A stretch of DNA of 64,000 bases from Sophora flavescens (GCA_030762895.1 JAUPTC010000103.1:36629-100628); one strand, 5' to 3'; shown: positions 33,526 to 47,205, counted from the stretch's first letter. Notes: generated from the sequence alone by a model not told the origin. A program made the numbers and translations.

Positions 33526-35014
33526 CTACATGCTAGACACCACATAAAATACATACACTGTATCAACACAAACATTCATAAGTAAATAGTTTATCAAAGG
33601 GTTTAACAGTCCAAACGTCATCATTTGAGAAACTAGGCATGAACACTTCATATTCTTCATCTAAATTCGTACCTAATCTCATGAGATATCCCAACACATG
33701 GTGAATTGATTAGGCTCAATTGCCATCCCATGGCATAAAGGCACGCAGCCATAACCCATTGCACACTGTCCACACCCAGGGCATCATTGATAAAACCGTA
33801 AATGGGGTTTCATTGTCCAACCCGGGCACAATGAAGAAAATCGTAGCATGAAATACCTGACCCCGCAAGGTAATCACACATAGAACAGTGGGCACGTCTG
33901 CCAAATGCATGCAAAACACTTTGATCATAACACTTTTCTTTGTGTTCAATCTTTCTTTGCCGAAGCTCAAAATGGCTTACGACTCACATAGTTTTAACAT
34001 CTTTAAAACTTTCATTACAACACAGGATCTCACAGTCCGAGTGCTCAATCACGTCACCTCTAGACCGATGCACCAGTCATAGGTTCGTGGTAATAGAAAA
34101 CATCTTAAATGTTTAAACACAATATACACCACGTATACAGTAGACACCAAGTCTACAGGACCTCAATGTCCAAAGGACCCGAAGTCCATAACAACAAACA
34201 ACCTTAGTACCCCGACATCTCGGTTACTAAGTTCAACGCCACTTTCAACACGGTTGAATTAATTTTGCTTTCAGAAAAACTTTTCAAATGGGAAATTCTT
34301 CAATAAAATCTTTAAATAATAAAGCTTAGTATTCACAAAGGCGAGTCACTTGAGATTTAAAATTACTTAAAATACGAACTGTTGTTTCAAAATACTTGTC
34401 GTCGACACTTTTCCAAATTTGCCGTCAATTATCACTTTTAAAGCTTTTTAAGCCAAAACTTAGTTTTTTCCACTTAAATAATTTTCTAAAATCATAATTA
34501 ACTTATTTTCAACAATTAATTTCATAAAATCACTTTTCATAATGTTGTCGAATTTCTTACGTAAAAATTAGCAGTGCAAAAATATTTTCATGGTTTCGCT
34601 CTCATTGTGACTCATAATTCACTCTTACAGTAATAAATCATTAAAATAATGATATTTTCCAAAATTCCTTATTTTTCCTAAATAAAAATTTCGGTTAACA
34701 TTATATACCAATATTTTACTTTTAAAACATTGAATATAATTTACGAAGCTTCTTAAAGCTTTTATCCAATTAATTTGATTGGGCACTGACCATTATCAGG
34801 CTTCTCAAACAACAACCAACAATAATATCATAGAGATATTCCCAGGTAGATCATGCACCACGATAGCATAATATAATTACAGATAAATAGCTAAACGCAA
34901 TTAAACCAATCACAAAAAGAAATGCCATAACTTAAACTACTTAAATAAATACCAATAGGTAAATAATTACAAACCAAACAGGATAGCATATAGCCGTCGA
35001 ATATATCCCTCAGG
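33526..35014. other. Non-coding part of the LTR-like insertion
   Basis: AT-rich, with no gene. It ends at the TAATC target duplication of element 2. Confidence 0.45.
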
Positions 35015-35019
35015 TAATC

Positions 35020-36188
35020 TGCTCAGCCTCTGGCTCGACTAGTTTTTAACTAGTAAGACCACGGTTTTATTCGAGTTTAATCTCGTTTTCACCCAAATTT
35101 GGATGTAATTGTCCTCAAGCAACATTTTGAGTCTCTTAATTAGTTTTAGGGTATTTTAGTTGATTTTGAGTCAAATAAAGCATTCACTGCTATTTCATGT
35201 TTTCAGGTTAATAAGGGAAGCAAATATGGTAAGATTCACCCTGCGAGAGGCTACTCGCCTCGCGAGCCTGAAGCCCTCCTGAGCAGCAACAGTCATCTTC
35301 TCTGTCTCGCCTCGCGAACCATGTCTCGCCTCGCGAGCCTAAAGACTAGAAGCCATTACGCCCAGGCCGTGATACTCATCATGGGCGTAATGAGAAGATT
35401 CTCTCTATCTCGCCTTGCGAGAATCCAAATTTGAACTGGCGCCACAATTAATATTCGCGTCGCGAGAGGTTATTCGCCTCGCGAGCGCGCGCAGATTCTG
35501 GGCTTATAAATTGTTGTTTAGGGCAGATTAGAAGGGGACTTCTCCATTCACTGTTTTACGAATTTTCTAGGTTTTGTATTGCGTTTTCAATGGGGAACTA
35601 ATTCCCAGGGATTGATCTGCTGTAATCGGTTTCCATTGCCACTTGAGGTTATGTAATTCCCAATCTTATCGCTATTCTCTTTCAATATTGTTCTATATGT
35701 TCTGTTTGCTTAATTCAGGATTGTATGGAATGGGTATTAAATTATTTCGATGATTGGATGTTCCTAAACTTAATCGCGTTTGCTTAATTCGCGTGTGTTC
35801 AATCGTGTTTGCTTAATTCACGAGGGCTTCATCCGTTTGCTTAATTCGGAATTAGGAACATATATCTCGTAGTATCAATTACGCTTGTTAATTGTCGCTA
35901 CAATCGAAAAGGGATTAGAATCCGCTTAGGGCATGGAATTATATGAATCAATGATAGTGGGAAACCGAAAACAGCGGGTTAATCGTGTTTAGCTTATTGA
36001 TAATTGTTTGGTTTGCATTGTTTTCTGCATTGTTTTCTTAATTGAATTTCAATTCGAAAACCCCCCCAAAACTGATTTTTCTGCAATAACAATCCAAGAG
36101 TCCTTGTGAGACGATACTCGAGTTGTCGCGCCCTAACTACAGTTTTTGTAAACCGCTCGCTTTTTGACCCGTGTACGACAGCGTGTCA
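35020..36188 (+). mobile_element. Element 2, 5' LTR, copy R
   Basis: 1169 bp. It carries the TCGCCTCGCGAG array (about 35,235-35,490) and the hairpin at 35,354-35,392. The poly-C is only 7 (36,060). Confidence 0.9.
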
Positions 36189-36192
36189 AAAT

Positions 36193-36212
36193 CGGTGCCG
36201 TTGCCGGGGACT
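36193..36212 (+). other. Primer-binding site, element 2 copy R
   Basis: CGGTGCCGTTGCCGGGGACT, tRNA-Asp type with two mismatches to the standard TGGCGCCGTTGCCGGGGA, four bases after the LTR. Confidence 0.75.
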
Positions 36213-36294
36213 CTTGTTGTTATTAACAGAAAATTAAAATATATATATGTTGTTGAATTAGTTTTGGCCACTAGGTCTGGTTGTCAACCTTAGT

Positions 36295-37259
36295 ATGGAT
36301 AATTATATGCAAAATTATATGCCTAATGTTTATTATGAGCCATCATGCATATATTATCCTGGCTTCACTGGTGGTTATGAGTTTAGCAGTGATTCTGGCA
36401 TGAATGGAGTGAACCACTATTCTGGCCAACATGGTGGAGGACAGGGCATCTTGGATGAGATAGCTTCTTTGGAGCATCAAATGACAATAAGCCAGCACCA
36501 ATATCAGCCTGACCCTACACTAGCCCGATTAGTCTGGAAGAATTGGTGCAACAGATGGCAGAACACAATCTTCAATTCCAACAGAGGACAGAAGCTGGTT
36601 TTCAGAATTTGGCCACTCAAATTGGTCAAAGCCAACAGAGGATAGAAGCTGGTTTTCAGGAGTTGGCCACTCAAATTGGTCACATTGCCTCCGCCACGGC
36701 TACACTATAAACTCAACATCTCCTTGAAGAACATACAGATTCACAAATAGTTGTTCTTGACAATACTTCTTTTGAGCATGATTTTGATAATGATGTCAAG
36801 AACACTATTATTGATGAACTGTGTGTTGAATTTCCAGACATTCAAGCCTTTTCTGATTCTGTTTATTGTACTATATGTACTGATTGTACTAACACTAACC
36901 TTTGTGTGGTGTGTGCTGAGATTACTGCATGTGTAGCAGGTGATGGATTTGATAGTGCAGTGAGTAAAAACTGTGAAGAAGTTGAAGCAGCACCAGAGAT
37001 CCTCTCTACCTGTTTGCCACCTCCCACTGTGGAACAACCAGCTATGGAGTTCAAACCTCTTCCTGAGAGACTGAATTTTGCATCCTTGAACATGAAGGCA
37101 CTACGGCCAGTCCAAGAGGTTGAATCCCATTTTTATTGGGAGGACTTTGTTGACCGGGAGGTCAACTTTGACACAAGAGGGAGTGAGAAGTCCGCCGCAC
37201 TTGGCAAGGTCACCATAATTGCCAAGTGCCCACTTTCATACTTATGCTACATGCCATAG
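36295..37259 (+). pseudogene. Gag/pol-linker-like remnant of element 2, copy R
   Basis: Starts at an ATG (MDNYMQNYMPNVYYEPS), Tyr/Asn-rich, 116 residues, then stops. Further open frame 36,906-37,259 with VEQPAMEFKPLPERLNFASL. The part around 36,800-37,080 parallels the element 3 linker before reverse transcriptase. The copy is cleaner than the L copy but still interrupted. Confidence 0.55.
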
Positions 37260-37379
37260 GATCCGGGAGGATCATATTGTAATTTGGTCATTCCTTGGCC
37301 GCTGTATCACAGACAGTGGGATCCCGGTGGAACCGCCTCCATGAGTTTCTCTAAACCTTCTTCTTTTTAATTATCTTTT

Positions 37380-38757
37380 CCTTGCTTTGTTTTTGTTTTG
37401 TTTTCTTTTAGCTCTTGAATAATTTGAGAAGATCAAGAGTATGTGTGTGAGTCTTGTGTCGGTGAGCTTGACTGGATTTTATTGAATTTTGCATAGATGG
37501 ATTGCATGATATGTGTTGATTGTTGATGATTTCCCCCTAGGTCTTGAAATTTGAAAACTTGATCCCCATTTGAAAAAAATTGAAAATTAAACTTCGAGAT
37601 ATTCTATTGTGACTGCATGATTTATGATAAGTTTGGGGTGAAGGGATGCACACACTAGGGATAGAATCTCGGTCAAACAATTTGCGAAAAATGTCCAGGT
37701 GAGGATTTGAGCCTCCAACATGTTTTTTTTAATTGTGTGAATCACTTTCAAGTTGCACTTTCCCAAATTTGCTTGAGTCTCTTCATGGTTTGCATGTTTA
37801 TGTGCTTGCATCAAATGATTTAGGAAATTTTCTTTGAATTAACTACTTGACCTGAAAAGAACCATCCCTGATGCATTTTCCCTAGTTAGCCACATTGAGC
37901 CTAATAAGCCTATTGTTTCTTGATGACCCTGTGTTATAAGCCAAAAATCTGGAAAGACCATGTAAACCCGATCTTAGGATTTGGAGAGCATAGAAGCTTA
38001 GTAAGAGAATGGTTGCAAGAAACTAAGTTTAGGGTGGCTACAAGGATATGATGTGTTGTTTGGGATTGATAAAAAGAAAAATAAAGGTTGGAGCCAAGGG
38101 CAAAAAGAAAATAAAAAGAGAAAAGAAAGTGCAAAAATGTCAAAAAAGGGTATTAGAAGAAAAAGGTTGTAGTCACCCAAAAGCAAAAGGAAAAAAAATG
38201 GAAAAAGGAATTTGAGGGGAATTTCAATGTGTTAAAATGTTCATGTTCTCTTAGTTCCTAGGGACTTAAGCCTAGTACCTTTGAATATCCTACCCTTAGT
38301 CTGGCCCCATTACAACCCTTAAAAGACCTTTTGATGTTGCATGCATGTTTTCGTGGGAACCTTGATTGAGATGAAAATCAAATTCATGGGAAGTGCTCTT
38401 AAATGTGAAATTGAGTGAAATGTTGATAGCCTAGACAAACTGAGCAAATGAGTGAAACATTAAATGCCCTTGTGAGTAAGGCAATTGTTTGAATTTGGTG
38501 ATCTCCCTTTTATGTGTAGCTTGGATACTCAACTTAGATTACTGATTGCATGATTGACGGAATTCTCAATGGTTTAAAGTAAATGAATGTGGGGGTCACA
38601 TTGTTGCAAGGGGGAAATCATTGAAGAAAAAAATTGTTTTGCTAGAACTGCATGAAATTTGTGCAAACTTGATTGAATCCTTTTAAGCTTGCCAAGTTTG
38701 AGTCTTTTTGAGTTTTAGTTTGCTTGGGGACAAGAAAAGTTTAAGTTTGGGGTATTT
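37380..38757 (+). other. Shared 3' untranslated region of element 2, copy R
   Basis: From TTTTAGCTCTTGAATAATTTG to the polypurine tract (AAGTTTGGGGTATTT). The same block follows the coding part of elements 1 and 3. It contains GATTTCCCCCTAGG, GATAAGTTTGGGGTGAAGGG and TAGTTCCTAGGGACTTAAGC, all conserved. Confidence 0.7.
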
Positions 38758-39933
38758 TGATCAGCCTCTGGCTCGACTAGTTTTTAACTAGTAAGACCAC
38801 GGTTTTATTCGAGTTTAATCTTGTTTTCACCCAAATTTGGATGTAATTGTCCTCAAGCAACATTTTGAGTCTCTTAAGTAGTTTTAGGGTATTTTAGTTG
38901 ATTTTGAGTCAAATAAAGCATTCACTGCTATTTCATGTTTTCAGGTTAATAAGGGAAGCAAATCTGGGAAGATTCGCCCCGCGAGAGGCTACTCGCCTCG
39001 CGAGCTTGAAGCCCTCCTGAGCAACAATAGTCATCTTCTCTATCTCGCCTCGCGAACCATGTCTCGCCTCGCGAGCCTGAAGACCAGAAGCCATTACGCC
39101 CAGGACGTGATACTCATCACGGGCGTAATGAGAAGATTCTCTCAGTCTCGCCTCGCGAATCACTGTTCGCCTCACGAGAATCCAAATTTGAATTGGCGCC
39201 ACAATTAATATTCACGTCGCGAGAGGTTATTAGCCTCGCGAGCGCGCGCAAATTCTGGGCTTATAAATTGTTGTTTAGGGCAGATTAGAAGGGGACTTCT
39301 CCATTCACTGTTTTGGAAATTTTCTAGGTTTTGTATTGCGTTTTCAATGGGGAACTAATTCCTAGGGATTGATCTGCTGTAATCGGTTTACATTGCCACT
39401 TGAGGTTATGTAATTCCCAATCTTATCGTTATTCTCTTTCAATATTGTTCTATATGTTCTGTTTGCTTAATTCAGGATTGTATGGAATGGGTATTGATTT
39501 ATTTCGATGATTGGATGTTCCTAAACTTAATCGTGTTTGCTTAATTCGCATGTGTTCAATCATGTTTGCTTAATTCATGAGGGCTTCATCTGTTTGCTTA
39601 ATTCAGAATTAGGAACATATATCTTGTAGTATCAATTACGCTTGTTAATTGTCGCTACAATCTAAAAGTGATTAGAATCCGCTTAGGGCGTGGAATTATA
39701 TGAATCAATGATAGTGGGAAACTGAAAATAGCGGGTTAATCGTTTTTAGCTTATTGATAATTGTTTAGTTTGCATTGTTTTCTTAATTGAATTTCAATTC
39801 GAAAACCCCCCCAAAACTGATTTTTCTGCAATAACAATCCAAGAGTCCTTGTGAGACGATACTCGAGTTGTCGCGCCCTAACTACAGCTTTTGTAAACCG
39901 CTCGCTTTTTGACCCGTGTGCGACAGCGTGTCA
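38758..39933 (+). mobile_element. Element 2, 3' LTR, copy R
   Basis: 1176 bp, closely similar to the 5' LTR and to copy L 7818-9007. Hairpin at 39,092-39,130 with fully paired CATTACGCCC / GGGCGTAATG outer arms. Confidence 0.9.
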
Positions 39934-41428
39934 TAATCCCCTCTTACCTCTCGTAGATTCTCTTGTGAATTAAATGAATTTTGTCAGAAGTCTGAATGTC
40001 ACGTACACGTCACACTCACTCAACCTTCAACCATTACAATCAAGTAATTACAAATCAAGAAAGTAAAAACGACCAAAACCCTTCTACATGGTCACGGCTC
40101 CAAGGGGTTTTTGTGACTACAAATTTCTAATCATGATTAAGTCATGGATTAATGATCCTTGATAAACCAAGATCATGGATTACTGGTTAAACAACTAAAT
40201 GTTAAACTCAACTTCCTAACTCTCATATACCTAGATTCGGCCTTAACATGTTCATGGGGCTAGGGTTTTTTGTTTGATAAACCAACTTGGATTTATTAAG
40301 CATACATACTAATAGGATGATTACCAAGATCATGCGTTAAAACCTTGAATAAAACTCATCAAATCTCTCCCCCTAGGGTTCGGCCATCAAGAGACATAGA
40401 GTAAGAATTTTCATTTTGATTAACTAACATGGATTAGAGTATATAGACATACATGTCACATGAACTACATGATCATACATGACAACATATGAACAAAACT
40501 CCTACCAAACCCATCCTTCTAGGTTCGGCCATAGCTAGTTTATTAGGAAGGAAATTTTTGATTACTACATGCTCTTGGATTTAGATAGTATGCATGAAAT
40601 CAAGAACATAGGAAGTCGTTTCAACATATCATGAGATTTTTCTAGAATTTTTTATGAATTTTCAAAGTTATAGATCTAGAAACTTAAAAGTGATGAACAT
40701 AGATGAAATAGACTTTGAATCATGAAACTTATTGAAGAACATTGACATGATTAGGGAAGGAGAATAGGATTCACCTCTTGAAGATCAAAAACTAGTGAAG
40801 ATCCAAGGACTTGCTTCACAAAATGATGATATGAGCTTAGAACTTTTGGGTGTTTTTGTGTAAAGTGTAAAATAGACAAATAATGAAGTGAAAGTATGCC
40901 TTTAGAGAGTGTGGGCTGCGCCACTATTGAGGGACTAAGTGGAAAGGAGGTGGCTTCTTCAAGGACTTAGGTGCAAATAGTTTGTAATGATGACCATGTG
41001 AAACACCTAATATGGTCACATTGTGACTCACCATGTGAGTTATCTTGTGTGAGTTGCCGATATTATCTGTTAGCCGCTCCCGGGAATCCCGTATTCGGTT
41101 CTGTTGCTTACACGATTGAGTATAACGCTCGTAAAACGAATTTTAATCAAATAATTATAAAAACACACAGTCGTAGGAAATAAAATAAAATTCTTAAGTT
41201 TTTCGTTCACGAATTAAAATTAGGTCTTTTGAGCAGTATAATTATCTTGTCAATGGAGTCCGTGGTCGGGTTTCGCCCGACTTTCCAACCTAAATTTTAA
41301 TCGTAGCTTTCTACATTCAAGTAGAATTGAGTCCCCGTTTATTTAAAATTATTTTCTAAAACTCCAATAAACATAAACATATTTATATGTATTATTGTTA
41401 TTTAAACGGTGAAAAACAAGGTGTTACA

Positions 41429-41669
41429 CTCTAATAGATAGGAGACCACCCAAGGTTGCTCTGGTGTATCCCCTAACCTTCTAGACCAAGCATCTTTGGG
41501 ATGCTTGGACCACAAATGTCAATGTCAGGAAGACCCACTTGATAATCAATTGATGCTAAAGCATATGCTAGCTGGGTAGAAAATGTGCTTTTGCCAGCTC
41601 CTCCTTTTCCTGATAAGACCAATATCTTATGCTTCACGGTAGCCATTCTTTCTATAATGGCAACCAGAT
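41429..41669 (-). pseudogene. NBP35/NUBP1-like P-loop exon, copy R
   Basis: Same as 10,504-10,744: acceptor-like TTCTACAG, Walker A GKGGAGKS, DIDICGPSIPKMLGLEG, then a stop. Here the downstream coding part of the gene is present at 32,065-32,547 beyond the insertion, so copy R holds the ancestral context. Confidence 0.8.
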
Positions 41670-42116
41670 CTGTAGAAATAAATGCAGAAGACAAGGTAAC
41701 CAAAGTTCTTAAGGCTAGTAATATCACAGTAAATAGTAAATCTATCATAAGAAACTAAAATCTGTTTCCACTTCCTTCAATATGACCTATAATTAAGACC
41801 TTTGAATTCTACGGATAAAAATATAATAGAAAGAAAGCAGATATCTATGCCTATTTGCCATTAAGACCAAAATGTTTTATTACAGTTAACCATCATATAA
41901 AGGGAAAATAAGAAAAACCAAAAAGAATATTTTCAAGATAATAATAATCAGCTTTAGAGGATTAACATGCTGATAAAATAACTTAATTTTCCTTCAAACT
42001 ACACATTGTTGAAAAGCCGCCTTAATTATGGTCTACCCTAGCCGCCTCAATTGCACCAACTTTGAGTTGCCATCATTGCAGCCTCCAGCGCCTTCATTGT
42101 GCTGGTTGTGAGGGTG
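41670..42116. other. Copy R of spacer 10,745-11,191, no gene
   Basis: Nearly identical to copy L. Confidence 0.5.
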
Positions 42117-42222
42117 TGTTAGTCCCACATCGCCTAGAGATATGGCCTAAATAGTGTTTATAAACTTGGGCAATCCTCACATTACAAGCCGTTTTGTGGG
42201 GTTGAGTTAGACCCAAAATCCA
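42117..42222 (+). repeat. TRIM/copia-type LTR start fragment, copy R
   Basis: Copy of 11,192-11,298, beginning TGTTAGTCCCACATCG. Confidence 0.5.
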
Positions 42223-42245
42223 AGAATAGTGTATGATCAATGTGT

Positions 42246-42354
42246 ACAACCGACAGTCATGTTGTACCAACCAGGAAATTGTTCAAAGATCATGAGTATT
42301 AGCCACGGGGTGAGAAAAAATGGACCAGTAACCTTACCGTTGTGCCAAGGCAAC
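42246..42354 (-). repeat. SINE-like remnant, copy R (i)
   Basis: Copy of 11,326-11,430. CCACGGGGTGAG here for CCACCAGGGTGAG in L is another CAG-site difference. Confidence 0.4.
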
Positions 42355-42474
42355 GACAAGTATATTTGACTACACAAAATCAAGATTTTACCAAGACGCC
42401 TTGTTTGCATTTTGTTATCTATTACTTTCTTTCTATTTTTAGAAAAAAACAACAAATAAAAAAAAAATATTGTC

Positions 42475-44281
42475 TACTTTTTTTTAATAAGCAAAAGGTA
42501 TATTGATTGAATACAAGAGGTACTCCAACCCATATACAAAGTAACAAAAGAGAAGACTACAAACAGGATAACAAAAGGTATTATTTCTGCCAAAAGCACA
42601 AGTAAAGGCTACAAGGTTGAAAAATAACTAAAGTTCATCCCACAACCAGGAGCAATCAAACCCCACCTAAAATTCCTCATGAACGTATCAATGCCCAATG
42701 CAAGGAACCAGAAAATACAAAAGAAAAATTAAAAACAAGAGAAATAGAAGCAGCGCCAGGAACGTATGACCAAATGTAAGTGTGTAGAAACCAAAGTGTA
42801 GCATCAGGTTGCAAATATACAACCCACATAATATTGAGTTTTATGGTGTAGAAAAAGTCCAAAATATGCCCCACCTTTTCAAAGAAAACCAGAATGCTCA
42901 CCAGACGGTAACCAACTCAGAGGGCTTAATTAAGAGGAGCACTGGAAGCATAACCAAAAATCCATAGAACACAGTGATTTGAAGCCAACAACAATAACAG
43001 AACAGATGCAGCAAACAACCTTCCATATTGCTCTAAGTAGGAAGAAAGATTACTCATAGGTGGCATCTCAAAACCGTGATCCTGAGCATAAAAACTTATG
43101 CCTTAGATAGCCTAAGCAAAACCAAAATTTGATCCACAATACATAAAAGACATGCCATTGAGACTACAGATACCAGACAACAGAACAAAATAGTAGCTTC
43201 TCCACATAAATGGCCAAGGATCCTATGAATAGAGTGAGAATTGGTAGCCTACCAGACTAGACCTGGGAACGCCCAGAAACTATTAACCCGAACCACCAAG
43301 GAAAAACAGATACAAAATAGCATGGACCCGAGAACGGAATCATATAGATAAGCCTGGTGAAGCATAAATCAACCAATAGAGAGTATAAAAATGTAGACCA
43401 CCAGTAAGCACTGAACCACCGGAGAGTCGAACCACGGGAACCATCGAAACACAGACAACACACACACCACACAGAAGCCACCAAAAATAAGTCCTCACAG
43501 AAGTGTTTTGACACATAATCTATCACAGAAAGTCGACTAACTCTCGTGACGCAAAAGTGATTCACTCAAACAAAACCTTTGTCCGCCCGAATAGAAGCAC
43601 ATAAAAAAAAAACTTAAGTAAACCTGCGAAAAAAAAATTACATGAGTGAAAAAACTGTCTGGAAGAGTTAGTATAGCCAAAACGTGGAGAAACGGGCTTG
43701 GACAACCAATGCTTCACATGGTGTTTGACTCACTCACAACAGATTTTCACTCATAGTTTGGCCCTCTCAAGCCTGACCAGTGTTTCACTCAATTTTTCAC
43801 ACAGTCCCATGTTTTGTGGTCATGACAATAACCCCACGAGTTCCCAGCCTGTACTTGTTCTGCTGTAAAACAAAGATAAAAAGTATTACAACACCTACAC
43901 CAGACTACCAGAGCCTTTCACATACCAATGATATTTCTCCTAACACCTGTTTGCAAGTTTCATACATTCGAAGGGGCTAGAGCACCAATCTGAGAAAGTA
44001 AACTCCCCTCCAACCTTAATTTTGACCCAATGCCACAACCTTACTTTTATGATATCAAAGGTGCTAAGGACATCCACTTGTTGTTTTTCAAATATAATGT
44101 TATTTCTGTGTAACCAAATCGACCATAAAGTAGTAAACCACACTACCACCCATACCTTCTTAAGTTTCTTGCCTCTCACCAAGCCATGATGGTTTACAAA
44201 ATGGATCTTCGCCTCAAAAGGAAGGGCCACTTGGAATCCCAGCCAAGCATAATACTTATTCCAAATATGAAAGTCAAACAC
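42475..44281 (-). mobile_element. LINE 3'-end remnant A, copy R
   Basis: Copy of 11,545-13,354. ORF2 tail at 43,940-44,281 (113 aa) is intact and differs by one residue. Middle part around 43,430-43,460 differs from L at CAG/CTG sites. Confidence 0.65.
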
Positions 44282-45818
44282 ACCAAAAGTGTTTACTCGG
44301 TTTTTTGGTAGTATCCAAATCCGACGAAATCAAATAATAAAAGTAAAAGATCAGCAGATTGTGGGACTTCTACGAGTTATGCGGTAATCTCATTTCCGGT
44401 GGTTTACTATGAAAATGTCTTCCACAACACCAATTTGACATAAATCAAACTATAAGTATAATGGCAAGGACTTCTGTCTACTTACATGAAAAGTTTAAGA
44501 GAAATTAACTAGACTATAAATGATATAAATAAGGAATTTAAAGAAAATAATAAATTACTTCTAAAATGACAAGTAAAGGATAAGTTAAAATAGACAAGTT
44601 TTCTGGTAAAGTAATAATGAAAAGAATAAAGAAATATCAACTTAAGTTTAAAAAAAATGTAGTGAAAATTTTTGTCAACTAAAACATAAACAAACAAAAT
44701 AATCAATACCTTGTAAATTTTCAAGGAAAACTTCAAAGAAAAGATGAAAACATTATTAAAAGTACAAACTGAATGAAGAAATGCTAAGTAAAAGAATTTT
44801 GCAAAACAATTAAAGAAACACTAGAAGTTGACGAAATCAATATTTGAGTAAACAAACTTAGAATTGAATCCGCCATCTTTGATTAATGGCAGCAAAAATT
44901 AAAGAAAGCATGAAAAAGGGATAAACGTCAGGACAACACGAATCCAGAAAAGATATTGATAAGAAACTTGAAATAAGATGATGAAATAAGATTTCATATT
45001 GAAATTGTATTGAAATTTGAAAAGGGGTGGAAGGAGTACTTGAGTTAATCCGTCAGTCTGCTGTGTGATCGAGACATGTAGGATGTTTCAAGTTTCCAAC
45101 CTTTATTACATCGTAGATTCTACTATTTATAGACAAAGAAAATAACTTCTAATTCTAACTTCCTATTTTACTATATGCCATGTGTATGACAGTTTTCTAT
45201 ATTCAAAAATCTAACTATCTTCGACAACAACTTCTTCAAACTGCTCAACTTGCTTGAACCATTTCCGCATCAACTTTATTGTCTTTGTGAGTCTCGTTAT
45301 CCGTCATGTCATCTTTGATAACGGAATGTCGAACTTTTAACTTAACCATTTCTATGGATCTTCAATTCGACATTCACTTTTCCGACACCAAACCATTTGT
45401 CGACTGAATGAGATTCTTGCCAACTTTTAGACTTAGTCATTTTCTTATCACTTCATAAACCTGCCTTTGTCGATCTGACAAAAAAAATTAGGAATTCTTA
45501 AAATTCATATCCAACAAAAAGCAACATAACATGAAAACTCATGCGTTGTTGTTCGCTTTATTTTATCACAATAACATGGTTTATCCATGGATTTTATCTT
45601 TTGTAGTTGGAAAACAAAACCCCAATGATAATTAAAATCAAACCTATGACATGTGATAGAAGACTATAAATCCCAACACAATAGGACTTTACCAAGCATG
45701 ATAACGAATCATTAAGCAAATGTGTGACCATACATTCATACCTGCCAACTGTAAACAAGTCATGTGAAATTAAAACCATCTCTTGTACTGTTGCCACATG
45801 TTTGTCCTGAAAGGTTCC
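44282..45818. other. Copy R of spacer 13,355-14,879, no gene
   Basis: AT-rich. It includes the direct-repeat unit at about 45,490-45,810. Confidence 0.5.
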
Positions 45819-46200
45819 TCAAATCAGGTTTTGTGTTTTACTAGTGGCTGGGTATTCAGTTGATTGTGCATCAGAAACGGTTCCCTGAAGAGGATGGGCA
45901 AGTACACCATCACTTCTGACTGGAGAAGACATGTTTGAATGCATAGCCAAGGGCAGAGGTATTCCCTTGCTAGACAAATCACATTGCCTCTCTATTGTTT
46001 TGCTGGAAATATCCCTGCTCTGATCAGAATCTATCAAACTCGGGCTGCCACAACGCATAGAGATACCAGTGTTGCTTTCATCAAACTTTCCACGAAAAGG
46101 TGGTACTAGACCTGAACCATTTTTTATAGCTTGAGGTTGATCAACAAAGTTTTGTTCACGCCAATGACTATTTCTATGTACCACTAGGAAGAGTTGTATG
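45819..46200 (-). pseudogene. Exon-like segment of an unrecognised gene, copy R
   Basis: Continuous frame here (147 aa from 46,262, of which the first residues are spacer-derived). Ser-rich with FDESNTGISMRCGSPSLIDS and HSNMSSPVRSDGVLAHPL. The L copy is split. A 386-bp deletion directly upstream (near 46,188) joins it to other sequence. Family unknown. Confidence 0.4.
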
Positions 46201-46876
46201 TTAGCTACTAAAGTAAAAGATCGTTTGCTTATTAAAAACAAAGTAACTAAAACCAACATCAATGAGGAGGAAAGGAGCTCAAAGAAAGGAAGCTTTAGAC
46301 AAATAATAGATTATATACATCATTATTTGAAGTTGGTATTAATTTGAACAAATATGCAGAAATTGATATAAAAAAGGAGGTGGGTAGGTTGAGAATGAAG
46401 AAGAAAAGCTTTTGGAAGGGATTATTACCCTATATCCATTTATGTTGGAGTGAATTAAAAAAAAAAGGCAGTAAAATAGAAGACCAGCTTACCTTTTCTG
46501 GAAAAATGTTAGAGAAATTTTAATTTGAAGAGTTATCTGTTAACAAACTTATTAAAGTTCTCTTTTATTTACACTCCTTTATGTGGGTTGTAGTCTTTTC
46601 ACCTTTTTTAGTTTTCAACACAACAAAAAACACTCAAGGTAAATCAAATGATACATAAAAAAACTATAATCAAGGAAGCACTATGTAACTTGTATACATC
46701 TTCCAAACCTTCCTAACTCTATTTTTCACATTTCATTTCGTAATTAAAAACTTCATGTACTTATGAGGAAAGTATTAGTAGATACAAACAATTAAATTAT
46801 GAACATTGTTCCACACACCATGTTCTCATCACAGTGTATGACCATGGATGTAAATATGCATGATAGTGTATGATCA
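46201..46876. other. Copy R of spacer 15,647-16,337, nothing recognised
   Basis: Nearly identical to copy L. Confidence 0.5.
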
Positions 46877-47090
46877 ATGTGTACTACCGAATATGGTTTT
46901 CCACAACCGAATTGGCTGACTGTGATGGTTTTCCACAGGTACGGTACCAACCAGGAAATCTTTCCAAGATCATGAGTATTAGGCACCAGGGTGAGACAAA
47001 ATGGCAAGCGGAGAGACTATTTCCAGGATTTTAACCTGTGACCTCCAAGTCACAAGGAAGCAACCTTAACATTGTGCTAAGGCAACAATA
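46877..47090 (-). repeat. tRNA-derived SINE-like element, copy R
   Basis: Copy of 16,338-16,548. B-box-like at 47,023-47,036 and A-box-like at 47,063-47,080 on the minus strand. GGCACCAGGGTGAG is complete here where L has GGCACCGGGTGAG. Confidence 0.5.
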
Positions 47091-47205
47091 AGTATATTTG
47101 ACTATACAAAATCAAGATTTTACCAAGACTACACCTTCTTTTCAATTTTTTATCTATTACTTTCTTTTTATTTTTAGAAAAAAAACAACAAATAAACAAA
47201 AGTAT

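Larger units (their letters stand above)
35020..39933 (+). mobile_element. Element 2, complete copy R
   Basis: Complete non-autonomous LTR element of 4914 bp: 5' LTR 35,020-36,188, PBS, internal 36,189-38,757, 3' LTR 38,758-39,933. Target duplication TAATC at 35,015-35,019 and 39,934-39,938. LTRs begin TGCTCAGCC/TGATCAGCC and end GTGTCA. No pol enzymes. It sits inside the older insertion that splits the NBP35-like pseudogene. Confidence 0.9.
32553..41428. mobile_element. LTR-like insertion splitting the NBP35-like pseudogene
   Basis: Left end TGCGACACCCC, right end CAAGGTGTTACA. CTCTA flanks both sides (32,548-32,552; 41,429-41,433), and removing it rejoins the NBP35 coding order. It contains a later 4.9-kb insertion (element 2). 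Without that it is about 3.96 kb with no detectable internal LTR pair, so a long solo LTR or deleted chromovirus-like element is likely. Its strand cannot be fixed. Confidence 0.55.
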
